Part shown: piece after piece, positions 1-11,662 of the stretch
How the letters are laid out: each line of letters begins with the position of its first letter
Numbering within the stretch: the stretch's first letter is position 1
Source of the DNA: Lojkania enalia
Lineage: Eukaryota; Ascomycota; Dothideomycetes; Pleosporales
Length of the DNA: 45,908 bases
Reading direction: 5' to 3'
Assembly: GCA_010094045.1 (NCBI GenBank)
Contig: ML986858.1
Coordinates: forward strand, 1-45,908
Program-made: the position numbers and the translations under genes
Notes under the pieces: model-generated
The model's input: the letters and a program-made list of their open reading frames with translations, nothing else
The model's database searches: none
Told to the model about the DNA's origin: nothing

Positions 1-1130
1 AGAGATACTCTATAGGATTCTTCTATAATTATAGAAAATAATTATATATTAAATATTTATTACTATAAATTATTATAGTAGAAAACTAGTTTTATTTAAA
101 GTAGCCTTTTCTAAGCCTAAAACTATCTAGAGATTATAATTATAATTTAATAGAAGACTAAATTTCTTATAATATTACTTTACTAAATATATATTCTTAT
201 TTTAGATAGTAACCTACTTTATATAAATTATATTTATATTATAGTCTAATATAGTTAGTATTATATAGTATAAATTATATAAAAAAATATATACCTTTAA
301 AAAACCTAATAAGAAAAACTTTAGTAGATTTTTAGAGAACCTTAATTATACTCTATTACTAATATATCTTACTATTATAAGTATTCTCCTAAACTATAGT
401 AGTAATTTTATAAATTAGCTGTAAAAAAGAGAGCTTTTAAAGGAGAAGTTTAGTACTCTTCTAATATTGTTTAATCTATTAAAGTATAATAGTTATATTT
501 TATAAGTATATAACTATAATAAAAACCTATAATAACTTACTCTTAGGGTAATAGTAATACTTTACTAGTATAAGCTTTACTAGTATAGGTACTTTATAAG
601 CTAATTTAGTAGCGAGCTACTTTTAGAGAAATTTACTATCTATTAGAACGATTTTAGATCGTACTATTCTTTAAGTATAAGATATTATATATTAATAGTA
701 GTAGGATAGAGTAGTTAATATTAATAATTAAAATTAGGGGTATAAAACTAAATTAAAGTTTATTAATAGATACCTAAAATATAAATATAGATACTAAGAT
801 ATATATATACTAAGAGCTAATACTAAATTAAAATTATAAAGTAAAGTTAATAAGGTATTTAAATATATATTATAAGAATACTATAATAAAAAACTATAAT
901 AACTTACTATTTTATAAAACTAGTAGTACGTTTTTTAGTAATAGTTTTTTATACTAAACTAACTAATATTTTATATTTATTTAGATATATATATATTTTA
1001 TTATTACTTCTATTTAATCTATATTAGTAAATAGTATATATACTTATTATATTAAGCCTAATACTCTATTATAACTCTTCTTCCTACTATACTCTTATTA
1101 GTATAACTCTAAATCTTCGATTTATTATAT
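1..1130. other. AT-rich, RIP-like DNA left of the hAT unit; no assignable gene
   Basis: CpA and TpG are almost absent here and TpA dominates, as in the rest of the oldest layer. One plus-strand frame across about 600-1000 reads through with mainly TAG/TAA interruptions and is rich in Lys, Tyr, Ile and Gln, so it may be the ghost of a transposon gene. I recognise no domain in it. It has no counterpart next to hAT-unit copy 2, so it is probably outside the duplicated unit. Confidence 0.5.
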
Positions 1131-1455
1131 ACTTTTATTATAGTTCCTATAAAATATTAATTATTAAAGTAGAGCCTATTAATAATAATTTTCTTAATAG
1201 TCCAGATAGCTTACTACTACTAAAGCTACTAGAGCTACTAGTTAGCTTTAACTAAGATAAATAGGCGAAATTAATATAGGTAAGTAATTATACTAGTCTT
1301 TTATTATAGTTTACTAATAAATATAGGGCTGGTAGTTAGAAGATTATAAAATTGAATACGTTCTTTTACTATATAGTTAAACTAGTTCTTAAAAAGGCCG
1401 TTTAACTAATCTTATAATACCCTTTAAAGATATACTTAGTAATACTAAGTACGCT

Positions 1456-2441
1456 ATCTAATAGAGAGATAAGACTATATTACTTACTATTAAAAAAAAG
1501 GCTATTAAACGTACCTATACTACTAATCGCTCTACTAAAAGTATTAAAAAGAGGCAACTATAGAAAAGTACTAAATATATAGTGCTAGGGGAAGAAGAAA
1601 AAAAAAGATATTAGATAAAGCTATTAAAGCTATAATAGAGAAGCGCTTTAATAATTATAAGTCTAGTAAGTTATTATAATTATTTATTATATATATATAT
1701 ACTTATAAGTAAATAGGTAATTAGTTAAAAGTAAAGCTAAAAGTTATCTACTTAAAATAGAAGTATATTAATTAAAAGATTAGTCTTAAACGTTACTAAG
1801 TAGTTCTATTAAAGGCTACTAGTTAAGAGAAAGATATATCTACTATATAAGAATTAGCTTATAGTCTATTATAGGTATATTGCTCTAGAGAGGCTGTATA
1901 GAAGGTTATATATAAGATATACTAAGATAGCCTTCTTAAGTTATAAAATAATAGCTTTAAAAGTAAGAATACTTAAAATAAATAGTAAGAGTTTATTAAA
2001 GGACTATTTAAGAAAGAGTTAGCTATAGTTTTAGAGCTAAAGTAGAAGTAAGTTTATTATATTTTTTATTATATCTATTTATTACAGATATATACTAATT
2101 ACTATCCTAGATATTAAGAGCTTCTATTAGTATATAATTAATTCGATAATAATCTTTTTCTTAATTTAAACTTACCCTATATTAAAAGTATTAAAAGTAA
2201 TAAGTATAAAGAGAAGGTTAATAATAACTCTAAAATTAAAGCTAAACTTATATAATATAAGAATAAGTATAAGATATTAAGTAAGAAGTTAGATAGTACT
2301 TTTAAAAGCTTTTTAGATAAAGATATAACCAACTTTAATAGTTTCTCAGATAATAATACTTTAATAAATAAGGATTAGCTTAGCCTTTACTACTAGTAGT
2401 TAGTAGAAGAAAATCTAATATACTTCTCTAATACTATATAA
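1456..2441 (+). pseudogene. Unrecognised ORF of the hAT unit, copy 1
   Basis: Reading from about 1456, one plus-strand frame stays coherent for some 320 codons, broken almost only by TAG/TAA where Gln or Trp codons would have stood. It starts basic (NRSTKSIKKRQL near 1519), passes an acidic-to-basic stretch GEEEKKKILDKAI near 1588, and ends in an acidic, Asn/Asp-rich tail before a TAA near 2441. Copy 2 keeps the same frame at 33555-34540. I do not recognise the family. The basic N-terminal half could bind DNA, and it could be an accessory protein of the hAT transposon or an unrelated older element. No catalytic motif is evident. Confidence 0.45.
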
Positions 2442-2539
2442 ATTTTATTTATACTACTTCTCTATATATATAAACTTAATTAACTAGAGTAGTATATTAT
2501 ACTATATTACAGACTATAGTAGTATATTATAATACGTTA

Positions 2540-2544
2540 AATAA
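2540..2544. other. Left target-site duplication of the copia element (AATAA)
   Basis: AATAA precedes the left LTR and is repeated at 13476-13480 after the right LTR. The undisturbed site in copy 2, near 34699-34705 (gttaaataatagtaattt), joins the two flanks with one AATAA. Confidence 0.9.
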
Positions 2545-2708
2545 TATTAGAGGGTAGATATTAAGGTAATAAACTTTATAAATATTGGCGTTTATAGACT
2601 AGTTCTAATTAGGACTAGCTCTATTTAGATAGTTCTTCTAGAGAGCGCGTTTTACTAAGTAAGTAATAATAATATAGTTCTTTCTATTCTATCTACTATA
2701 GTTTAATA
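2545..2708 (+). repeat. Left LTR of the copia element
   Basis: It is 164 bp, from tattagaggg to agtttaata, and pairs with 13312-13475. The differences I see between the two are transitions, as RIP produces. The original ends were probably TGTTAG and TTAACA; the right copy still has the CA. Confidence 0.9.
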
Positions 2709-3840
2709 AGTTATAAGCTTTTAGTTATACTTCCAGCCTATAGTAAATTAGATTAATTATTATATCGATCCCTAGCTTACTATTACTAACTAATAGGTAG
2801 CCTAATAGTAGTATCTAGTTAACTAACCGAGCTTAGCTTATACTACTAATATAGGACGCGATACTATTATAATAGACTATAAGAGAGTTATAAACCTAGT
2901 AAAGGATAGTAAGAATATTTTACTATAAGAAGTCGCCTTATAAAACTAAGTTGTTAATAAGGCTGTTAAGGATATCCTGGAAGAAGTATCTCTACTACTT
3001 AAGTCTAGTAAGCTAATATATTAGAACCTACCGCTATATCTAGACGATATAGAGTTGTAAGTAGTAAAACTTATCTAGTAAAGTAATTTCGAGAATATTC
3101 AACGCACTAATAATACCTATAAGGTATAATATAACTAATAGTAGAAGGACTATCACGATTATATTAAGAAGGAAGCCTTTATTATAAGTATTCTACTTGC
3201 TATAGTTTACTAAGAGACACTTAAAGGTCTATACTTATATAAGATAGTAGAAGTACTCTTAGATGCTATCCTTAAGTACTATAAAGAGTAAGGTCTTATA
3301 GAGGAGTATACCTTCTAGGCTAATTTCTTTAGCCTATATAGTAGTTACTATAATAGTATATCTTAATTTACTAGTAAATTTAAAGCTAGTCTTATGCGAT
3401 TAGCCGATATTAACTTTAAGCCTAGTTCTAAGAGTATTATATTCTAGTTTATCGTTGCTATTAAAGATTAATTTAAAACCTATACGTAGTAATAGTATTA
3501 GATCTTATATTAAAGTAGAGTTCTAGATATTAATACTATAATTAACGAGATTAATAATAAATTACATTAAAAGGATCTAGTTAAGAAGGTAATAGTACTT
3601 TAAGTACAGTTAAAAGATATATAGTAGCTTAGTAGTAATTAGTATAAAGGTAAGAGTAAGAGTAATACTAAGACTAGGAGTAAGCCTACTAATAGTAAGC
3701 CTATAGAAAGGAGGTACTATCCTAGCTACTAATATAAATATCTGGGGGGTAGATTAAACTGCTAGTTTATATATTTAAAAAAGGTATTAAAATAATTTTT
3801 TAATAAATACCTAGAATTAGTATAAAAATTAATCTAATTA
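2709..3840 (+). pseudogene. gag: copia gag remnant
   Basis: This is the capsid-protein ghost of the copia element. A plus-strand frame with TAG/TAA interruptions carries a gag-like alpha-helical stretch at about 3080-3600. It is followed by a basic linker (GKSKSNTKTRSKPTN near 3650) and a Cys/His cluster at about 3705-3800, where most Cys and His codons now read Tyr (RRYYPSYxYKYLGGR). It lies directly before the protease ghost. Wording of exact ends is approximate because stops obscure the frame. Confidence 0.7.
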
Positions 3841-5840
3841 GCTTAATTAAACTATATACTATCAGCTAATTTTAGCGCTGTTACTAGTATATTAGTAAGT
3901 AGCTATAATACTCAGGTTTTATTAATACCGCGATATACGATCGAGTAAATACTATAGAGGCCCTATAAGAATTAAATTATTTTTAATACTAGAGCTAACA
4001 AGTATATATATAATAATAGAACTAAGTTTATCTTAATAGGACAATCTAATATAAGATATATAAAGATAGGTAGTAGTCTTACTAGAGTAGAAGGTAAAAG
4101 TATAATACAGCTTTATATTTCCCTAGCTAGTAGTAGTACTATTAATATACGCTTTATAGAAGTATTATACTATCTAAGTATCTACGTTTCTATTATCTCC
4201 CTAGGTTAGCTTCAACTAAAAGGACTATACTACTACAGTCTCTATTAGAAGCTACTACACATCGAGGATAATAGTAAGATTACCTACGTCTCTAAGATTA
4301 ATAGAATACCTACTTTTCTTAAGTATATAGATGAGGTATAAGTAGCTTTCTTAATAGCCTATATCGCTGCATTCTCTCCCTAAAGCTTATAGCTAGTTTA
4401 AGAGCAAGAGATTACCTTATAAGAAGCTTATAAAATCTGGGGCTATATAAACCTAGATAATTTAAAGCAGCTACTTAAGACCGTTAATAGCTTAAAACTT
4501 AAAAATACTAAGAAGTTTAACTGCGAGATATACTATAAGGTAAAAGGTTATTAATAGATCTCTTATACTCTATAATATTAAGCTTAGTAAGTATTTAACG
4601 TTATACATCTCGATATTATTAGTTATATCTTACTACTAGATCCTAATAGAGAGTAATACTAGTTACTCCTTATAGACGATTTTATATACTATTAATAGAT
4701 CTACTTTATTAAATTCCGCGCAGAAATTACCCAAGTACTATTTAATTTTAATAGAATAGTTACTACCTAGTATAATAAGATTATTAAGGTCTATTATCTT
4801 AATAATAATAAATGCTTTATTAATTAGGTAACTATTAAATATTTTAAGAAGTGGGGAACGTAGTTATAGCCTTTAATACTATATACAGCATACTAGAACA
4901 GTATTACTAAGGCTAGTAATAAGCTTATTATAGATAAAGTGCGATACATCCTTATTAGAGTGCCGTACCTGCTACTAATATTCTAGCTATATACTGTAAA
5001 GTATATAGTACAACTCCTTAATCTATTACTTACTATAGTATTTACTAATAGTAAGATACCTTTGTAAGTATTTAACGAATTTCTAGGTTGTTAAAATCCA
5101 GTATTAAATCTCTACAACCTTTACTATTAGAGAGAGATTAGTTATATATTTATTCTAAAGAAGTATTATATTAAAAGTAAGAAGTTTAAAGAACGTAGCT
5201 ATAAGAGCTATATAATCGGCCGTAAGGGATCTCGGATATTCCTTATATAGGATCTACAGAGTAAGAAAGTTATATAATTAAGTTCTATAACCTTCTCTTA
5301 ATATCTACTAGTTATAGGCTATATACTTTATTAAGCTTAAAAACTTTAATATAATAAGCGTCTATATATCTAAGAAGAGGAATCTAACTATCTAAAGGGT
5401 GTATAGAATCTAGAAGATATGTTACTACCGCAGCTAATACCTCTACAAATACTTTTATAGCTAAATAATAATAAATATATTAATCTTCTTAAATAAGGTA
5501 GAAGATACAATTTTAGGTAGGAGTAATAAGAGATAGACGAGTAATAGAGTAATAAGAACAATCTATCGCCGTCGCTGCTACCTCTACTACCAGTAAAGAA
5601 GCTTTATAGCTGTCCTTGTAAGACGGCAGCTCTACTAGCTGAGCCTATATATTAATCCTTATATTATACGTTCTAACAGTTTAATTTAAATATAGTATTA
5701 ATAGTTAACAATATATTTCTTTAAGATAAGATAATACTAAATATTTTTTTTACTCTTATATAAAATTTTGCTTTAGCAGTTATAACAGATACTTATAGTA
5801 TAAGAGACGATCTAAATCTCCTACCTAAGCCTATTTTACT
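3841..5840 (+). pseudogene. pol: copia pol remnant, part 1 (protease, integrase)
   Basis: The protease motif reads IFNTRANKY at 3979-4005; copia proteases have FDTGA here, so the catalytic Asp is Asn and the Gly is Arg. A GAG-pre-integrase stretch (WGYINLDNLKQLLK near 4440) is followed by the integrase core, with VIHLDI near 4600 (first Asp kept). Later integrase-tail text includes YIIGRKGSRIF near 5210. The frame ends in the hinge before RT at the Gypsy-C insertion. Identification rests on gene order and motifs; the stop codons fit Gln or Trp codons hit by C-to-T or G-to-A change. Confidence 0.85.
5836..5840. other. Left target-site duplication of Gypsy-C (TTACT)
   Basis: TTACT at 5836-5840 is repeated at 11658-11662, directly outside the two Gypsy-C LTRs. 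Removing the element and one copy restores the copia reading frame. Confidence 0.93.
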
Positions 5841-6143
5841 TGTTACAGTAATACCGCGACACCTCTACACCTATACTACCCTTACTATAATACCCGAACC
5901 AGCTGCCAGCGATAGCTGTTAGCTGCTAGCTAGAATATAACCGACTTGTTTTAACCACGATGGAGGAAGGTTTCGCCGACCCGGCTAGCCCGTGCAGTAG
6001 CACAGACCTAGCCCCTATAAAAACCTATATAATATAGATATCTCTATTCTTTACGCAACGTTTTAATATTCACATATAGTATGTAGTAATAGAGTTAACT
6101 GCTTAAAGTACGATTAACTAACTGCGCGTAAACGTCCGTAATA
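5841..6143 (+). repeat. Left LTR of Gypsy-C
   Basis: It is 303 bp, starting TGTTACAGTAATACCGCGAC. It is very similar to 11355-11657; the roughly twenty differences I can see are all transitions. It contains an AGC-rich iterated stretch (agctgcc agcgatagctg ttagctgctagct) and a TATA-like box. Confidence 0.95.
6016..6022 (+). promoter_or_regulatory. TATA-like box in the left Gypsy-C LTR
   Basis: TATAAAA lies about 175 bp into the LTR and is conserved at 11530-11536 in the right LTR. Its place inside the LTR suits the element's promoter; this is a motif match only. Confidence 0.45.
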
Positions 6144-6169
6144 TTATATTATATCATCTACTATTATAC

Positions 6170-7480
6170 ATTATAGATGAGAATGTGCTCGTTAATATGC
6201 TTAAAGAGATTTAGGGCAAGCTGGACTTTTTACAGCAGAAGAACGAGATGCTAGCAGAGGCCTTAGTAACCTAGGAGAACCGCTATAAGTTAGACCTTAA
6301 AGCGATACAAAGGGAATTCAGTAGCCGCTAAACGGCTACCCCTCTACCAGCTACTAGCATATTAACAGCAACAGAACTATTACCCGCCCTTAGCTTAACT
6401 TAGCCTACAACCCTAGCTTCTGAACAGATATCTGCGTTAACCCCTAATCCGCTTAAGACTATATATAACCCGTATTTCCGTTCCGACTGCTTACCTAACC
6501 CTCTAATATTCTCTAGTAAACGCTTAGAGCTTTTATACTTTGTTAGGAAGCTCCGCTATAAACTAGAAGGAAACGCTGACCGATACCTAACTAAATGTAC
6601 CCGCCTTCTATATACCTATTCCCGCCTAGAACAAGACCTAGTAATATTAGTTAACCTATTAATAGATAAGGGTATCAACTCTATAGACAGCTTGGTCGCC
6701 TTCTTAGAATCCACCTATAGCAACTGGAACAAGGAGACTACAGTATGGAGTAAGCTAGAGACTTTAAAGCAAGGCCGAAGCAGGTTCCCTACTTACTTTA
6801 CTAAATTCCGACGCCTAATTGTAGATACTAAACTGAACGAGACCGGACAAATTATATATCTCTAACGTTCTCTCTCTAATAAGCTCCACCGTGCTATAAT
6901 AGGTGTTATAATACCTAGCACCCTGAACGACTATACTAACCTAATTTCCCTGTATAATACTGACCTATATTACCTGCCCGGCAACTACTGTAAACAACTA
7001 AAGCATTATACTACTTACTAGAAGGACCCGAACACTATAAAACTCGATGCTTCTAGCTACACGCCTGTAGGTTCTAATAAACGAGAAAGGCGCCGCCGTA
7101 AAGGACGCTATTATAAGTATAGCAGTAAGGGATATATTTCGCTAGAATATAGCGCCCCTCTACTATTAATCCGTTAAGGGTCTCAGAGCCCTACTATACC
7201 TAGTAGATCCTACTCTCGATCCTCCGACTAATCCTCCAACCAATCCTCAACACGCTCGTTATCCTATAGATAAGGCTGTTACTTTTACTCTCGAACGCAG
7301 CTAGTCTTACCGACTAGAACGTTGCTAAAAGGTCCGTTCTAGAAGTAAGTCGCCTCCCAGGACTACGCCTATACCAAATCTCTATACACCTATAGAACCA
7401 GCCTCTATAGAAACAGTTATAGGACTACTAGATCCTAGCTTCTTTCTTAATCCGTTAAGACCTAGTCTAGTAAAATATTA
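6170..7480 (+). pseudogene. gag: Gypsy-C gag remnant
   Basis: A capsid-like frame reads well at about 6430-7080, for example NPLIFSSKRLELLYFVRKLR near 6489 and NWNKETTVWSKLETLKQG near 6722, typical of fungal Ty3/gypsy gag (retrotransposon gag domain). A zinc knuckle follows at about 7108-7150; the expected C-x2-C-x4-H-x4-C now has Tyr at the metal-binding positions (YYKYSSKGYISLEYSAP). Stops are few for this window. The start is obscured: gagaatgtg near 6179 could lie close to the original start. Confidence 0.8.
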
Positions 7481-10400
7481 ATATTCTTATTAATACTAGG
7501 GCTACTAGTTATAGCTATATCTATAGAGACCTCGTATATACCCTAAAACTCCGAAAGATACGACTCCTGTATAATCTACACCTAACTAGCTTTAATAGAA
7601 AAGTCTTCTATAAGGGGACTATCTCCTACTTAGTTATCCTAACCCTCTAATACCTAAACTATTCAGAGACAGTATATCTCTATATAATTATACTAGGAAA
7701 ATACTAGTTGATTCTAAGATAGCTATAAATATATAAGTATCGTATAAACCTAGACTACGAGAATAAACAACTAGTCTTTACCGCCAACTAATACCTAACT
7801 TAATACTTATAATCTACTAGCGCTGCTATCTACTAATAGGCTACTTAAATAGTTATTAAAGACTATAAACTATCTAAATCTAATATAAAAGAAGATTTTA
7901 GAGTAACTAATTTACGATTCTTATATAGCCTAAAGCCCAGGTAGCGCCGCTTAAAGCTCTACCTGTTAAGCTATACCTAATATAATTACTAGTAGCCTAA
8001 GATGCTATACTAGTTAAAAGAACTTAAAACTAAAACCGACCTAACCTTAGATAAAGATTATAGCTAAGAGGATCTATCTAAGCCTAAATACCTAAAGTCC
8101 GTACTATAGCTAAATATATACTATATAGGTACTATACTACTAGTTTAACTCTCCCGGCGATTTAACTATAAAATCTTTGCTGTGTTAATAGCTGATATTA
8201 ATAAGGCTCTAGTCCTAAAGGTGTATACTAACCCTATTACTAAAGTGCCTAAAGAATACTACAACCTATTATCTATCTTCTTATATAAGGATGTAGATAA
8301 GTTACCTAAACGACAACCGTACGATTATAAGATTAAACTAGAGAATAGTAAGTAAACCAGCTTCGGTCTACTCTACGGGATATCCTAGAACGAGTTGAAG
8401 GTACTAAGGAAGTACCTTAACAAGAACTTGTCTAAGGGATTTATTAGAGCAAGCTTGTTACTAGTAGCTACACCTATAATCTTTGTAAAGAAACTTAGAG
8501 GTGGCCTCTAATTCTGCGTAGACTATAGAGCCCTAAATACTATTACTATTAAGAACTGATACCCGATTCTACTGATCTAAGAAACGTTAACCCGACTTAG
8601 TAAGGCTAAGTACTATATAAAACTCGACATTATTGCCGCGTTTAATAAGCTAAGGATTGCTAAGGAAGATAAATAGAAGACTACCTTTTATATACGCTAC
8701 GGGCTATTTAAATACCTAGTAATACCCTTTAACCTAGCTAACGCTCTAAGTACGTTCCAGTACTTTATAAATAACATGCTAAGACTATACCTTAATATAT
8801 TCTATACTACCTATATCAACGATATCCTAATATTTAGTAAGAATCTGAAGGATTATAAGTAGTATATCCGGCTAGTCCTTAAAGCCTTAAAAGCGAATGG
8901 TCTACAGCTTAATATAGATAAGTACGAGTTCTACTAGTTAGAAGTAATCTACCTAGGGTATATAATTACTATAGAAGGGATCCGTATAGACCTAAAGAAG
9001 GTAGAGACAATCGTTAACTAGGAATACTTTAAGAATGTAAAAGATATTTAAGCCTTTATAGGCTTCGCGAACTTCTACCGACGATTTATTAGTAACTTCT
9101 TATAGAAAGTCTCCCCTTTAGTAGCCCTAACTAAGAAGAACACTTGATTCGACTAGAACAATAGCTGTTAATATTCCTTCGACCACCTAAAGGATGCTTT
9201 TATCTCTATACTAATTCTCTAATACTTTAACCCTAAACTACTAATAGTAGTAGAAGCCGACGCGTCTAACTTTATAACAGCCGGTGTACTATCCTAGAGA
9301 GGCGCTGACGGTGAACTAAGACCTGTTACCTACTTTTCTAAGCGCATAAACCCTGCTAAAGGCAACTATAAGATATACGATAAGAAACTGCTCGCGATTA
9401 TCTAATGTTTTAAGTAATAGAGGCCCGAATTAGAAGGCACAGCATTTCCTATAGAAGTGCTAAGCGATTATAAGAACCTATAGTACTTCGTAACAACGAA
9501 GCAGCTAAGCTACTAATAGGCCCGTTAGTTAGAATATCTATTAAGGTTCAACTTCAGTATTATATACCGACCCGGAAAACTTAGAGAGAAGCCTAATACC
9601 TTAACTCGAAGGTTATAAGATAAGCCTATATAAAAAGAGGCCCGTAGAGGTTATTAACAGATATTACTTCGTCCTGAACTATTCTGATAGATAGAAGTAG
9701 GCCGACCGATTATAGAAATTATCGACGAGGAATACCCGAACGATAACCTGATCTAAAATACCCTAAAGCTACTAAGAGAAGAAGCCTATTAATCTAAACT
9801 CCTAACTCTAGCTAACTGTAAAGAGCGCAATAACCGACTATACTACTAAGATCGACTCGTAGTACTAAACTACGACGAGTTAAAGCTTAAGCTACTACAA
9901 GCCGTCTACAACTCGCTGTCTAGTGGATACCCTAGTTAAGGAAAAACCTTAGAACTACTCCAGCGCGAGTACTATTAGTTAAAGATATTCGACTCGGTAC
10001 GACGATATATAGGCTGTTATTATATATGCCGAAGAAGTAAGGCTTCTAGAGAGAAGTACTATAGATTACTAAAACCGTTGCCTATACCTAAACGAAGGTT
10101 TTAAGACATCTCTATAGACTTTATAACTAATCTACCAGAATTAGAAGGTTGTACGAATATTATAGTGGTGGTTAATAGGCTTAGTAAGTACAGACACCTG
10201 ATACTATGCGCAAGAATCGAAGCTCCTAATATTATCTAACTGTTCTATCGCTATATATAAGTTTACTATAGACTGCTACGTACTATTATATCCGACTGTA
10301 GGATATAGTTTATTTCTACCTTCTACTAAGAGCTCTATAGACAGCTATAAATTGATACGTGTATATTAACCAGCTTCTATCTAGAGACTGATAGCTAGAT

Positions 10401-11180
10401 AGAGAATGCTAACGCAGTAATAGAACAAGTTCTCCAAGCCTATACCAGCTATAAACAAGATAATTAGGTTGAATAGCTGCTAATAGCGCAGTTTAAAGCG
10501 AACAACATAGTATTTAAATTAATAAAAGTCTCCCCATTTCTAGCCTACTTTAGCCAGCACCCTTAAATAGGCTTCGAGCCGCCTACAGGGATCTATTAAC
10601 CGCTAAAACAGTCCCTAATAGCCTAGAAAGCTAATAGACTAGTTGATAAGATGAAGGATATTACAGAGTATATTAGAGAAGAACTCACCTAAGTACAAGC
10701 GCTCTAATAAGAGTACGCTAACCACAAGCGTATACTAGCCCCTAACTACCAGGTTAGTAATCTAGTCTAGCTAGACGCTAGGAATATACGCATACGAAGA
10801 CCGTTGAAAAAGCTTAACTAGAAGAATATAGGCCTCTATAAGGTTATCGCAAAGGTGTCCTCGCATGTTTATAAACTAAAGCTACCCGAATCAGCTAAAA
10901 TACATCCTATATTCTATATATCGCTATTACGGCTAGTACCCAAGTCGTCTGACTACTTGCCTAGTCAACAAGTACATAACCCTGAACCTATTAAGATTAA
11001 TAGAGAACCGGAATACCTCGTCGAGCGAATAGAAGACCTCTACTACAACCAATAGAGACGCTGGTACGAATACCTAGTTAAGTAGACTGGCTATCACGAC
11101 CTAGAATAGTACCCGGCTAGTAACTTTACTAAGACAACTGCCGCAGAAGATTACTACGCTAAAAACCCGAATAAATAAGA
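7481..11180 (+). pseudogene. pol: Gypsy-C pol remnant (PR-RT-RNaseH-IN-chromodomain)
   Basis: Protease: ILINTRATS at 7483-7509, where DTG has become NTR. RT: about 8320-9000, with [19 protein letters not shown] near 8487, and the catalytic box at 8812-8823 reads YIND, so the first Asp of YxDD is Asn. RNase H: about 9230-9620, with VEADASNFITAGVLS near 9250 well kept. Integrase: about 9840-10600, with FQDISIDFITNLPELEG near 10101 and ISDCR near 10290. A GPY/F-like segment lies near 10790-10930. It holds the longest open stretch, 66 codons at 10855-11055. A chromodomain follows at about 11011-11150 (EYLVERIEDLYYNQ...YEYLVKxTGYHD), likely once used to target heterochromatin. TAG and TAA break every domain. 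Confidence 0.93.
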
Positions 11181-11342
11181 CCCGAATACAATATTACGTC
11201 TAGATTCTTAATTGGGCGCTAGGGTCTAATCTGATACTACTATAAGAACCGAACCAACCTAATCCCTAGTATAATAACTACTACTTAATTATAAATAACC
11301 TAAATATAACACGAAGACCTAACTCGTAAGAGCTTATAACTA

Positions 11343-11354
11343 AGAGGGGGGTAC
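11343..11354 (+). other. Polypurine tract of Gypsy-C
   Basis: A purine run with six Gs (agaggggggtac) directly precedes the right LTR, as expected for the plus-strand primer. It is conserved at 40927-40938 in the truncated relative. Confidence 0.8.
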
Positions 11355-11657
11355 TGTTACGGTAATACCGCGACACCTCTGCACCTATACTACCCTTACT
11401 ATAATACCCGAACCAGCTGCTAGCGATAGCTGTTAGCTGCTAGCTAGAATATAACCGACTTGTCTTAACCACGATGGAGGAAGGTTTTGCCGACCCGGCT
11501 AGCCCGTGTAGCAGCACAGACCTAGCTCCTATAAAAACCTATATAATGTAGATATCTCTATTCTTTACGCAACGTCTTAATATTCACATATAGTACATAG
11601 TAATAGAGTTGACTATTTAAAGTGCGATTAACCAACTGCGCGTAAGTGTCTATAATA
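11355..11657 (+). repeat. Right LTR of Gypsy-C
   Basis: It is 303 bp and pairs with 5841-6143. It begins TGTTACGGTAATACCGCG, ends TCTATAATA and is followed by the TTACT duplication at 11658-11662. A TATAAAA box lies at 11530-11536. Confidence 0.95.
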
Positions 11658-11662
11658 TTACT

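Larger units (their letters stand above)
5841..11657 (+). mobile_element. Gypsy-C: Ty3/gypsy chromovirus inside the copia element
   Basis: The element is 5817 bp with two 303-bp LTRs (TGTTAC...CGTAATA or CTATAATA), a TTACT duplication and a G-run polypurine tract before the right LTR. Domain order is gag with zinc knuckle, protease, RT, RNase H, integrase, GPY/F-like region, chromodomain, which places it among chromoviruses. It is clearly less decayed than its host: CpA, TpG and CpG are still frequent and several domains read for long distances. It must have inserted after the copia element and, judging from its composition, has seen fewer or weaker rounds of RIP. Confidence 0.96.

Noticed and set aside
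1681..1705. AT dinucleotide runs as replication origin or promoter
   Set aside because: Such runs occur throughout the block and follow from its base composition.
10855..11055. A 66-codon open frame with ATG as a small host gene
   Set aside because: It is in frame with Gypsy-C pol and covers the GPY/F-like segment and the start of the chromodomain; the frame continues past its stop into the rest of the chromodomain.
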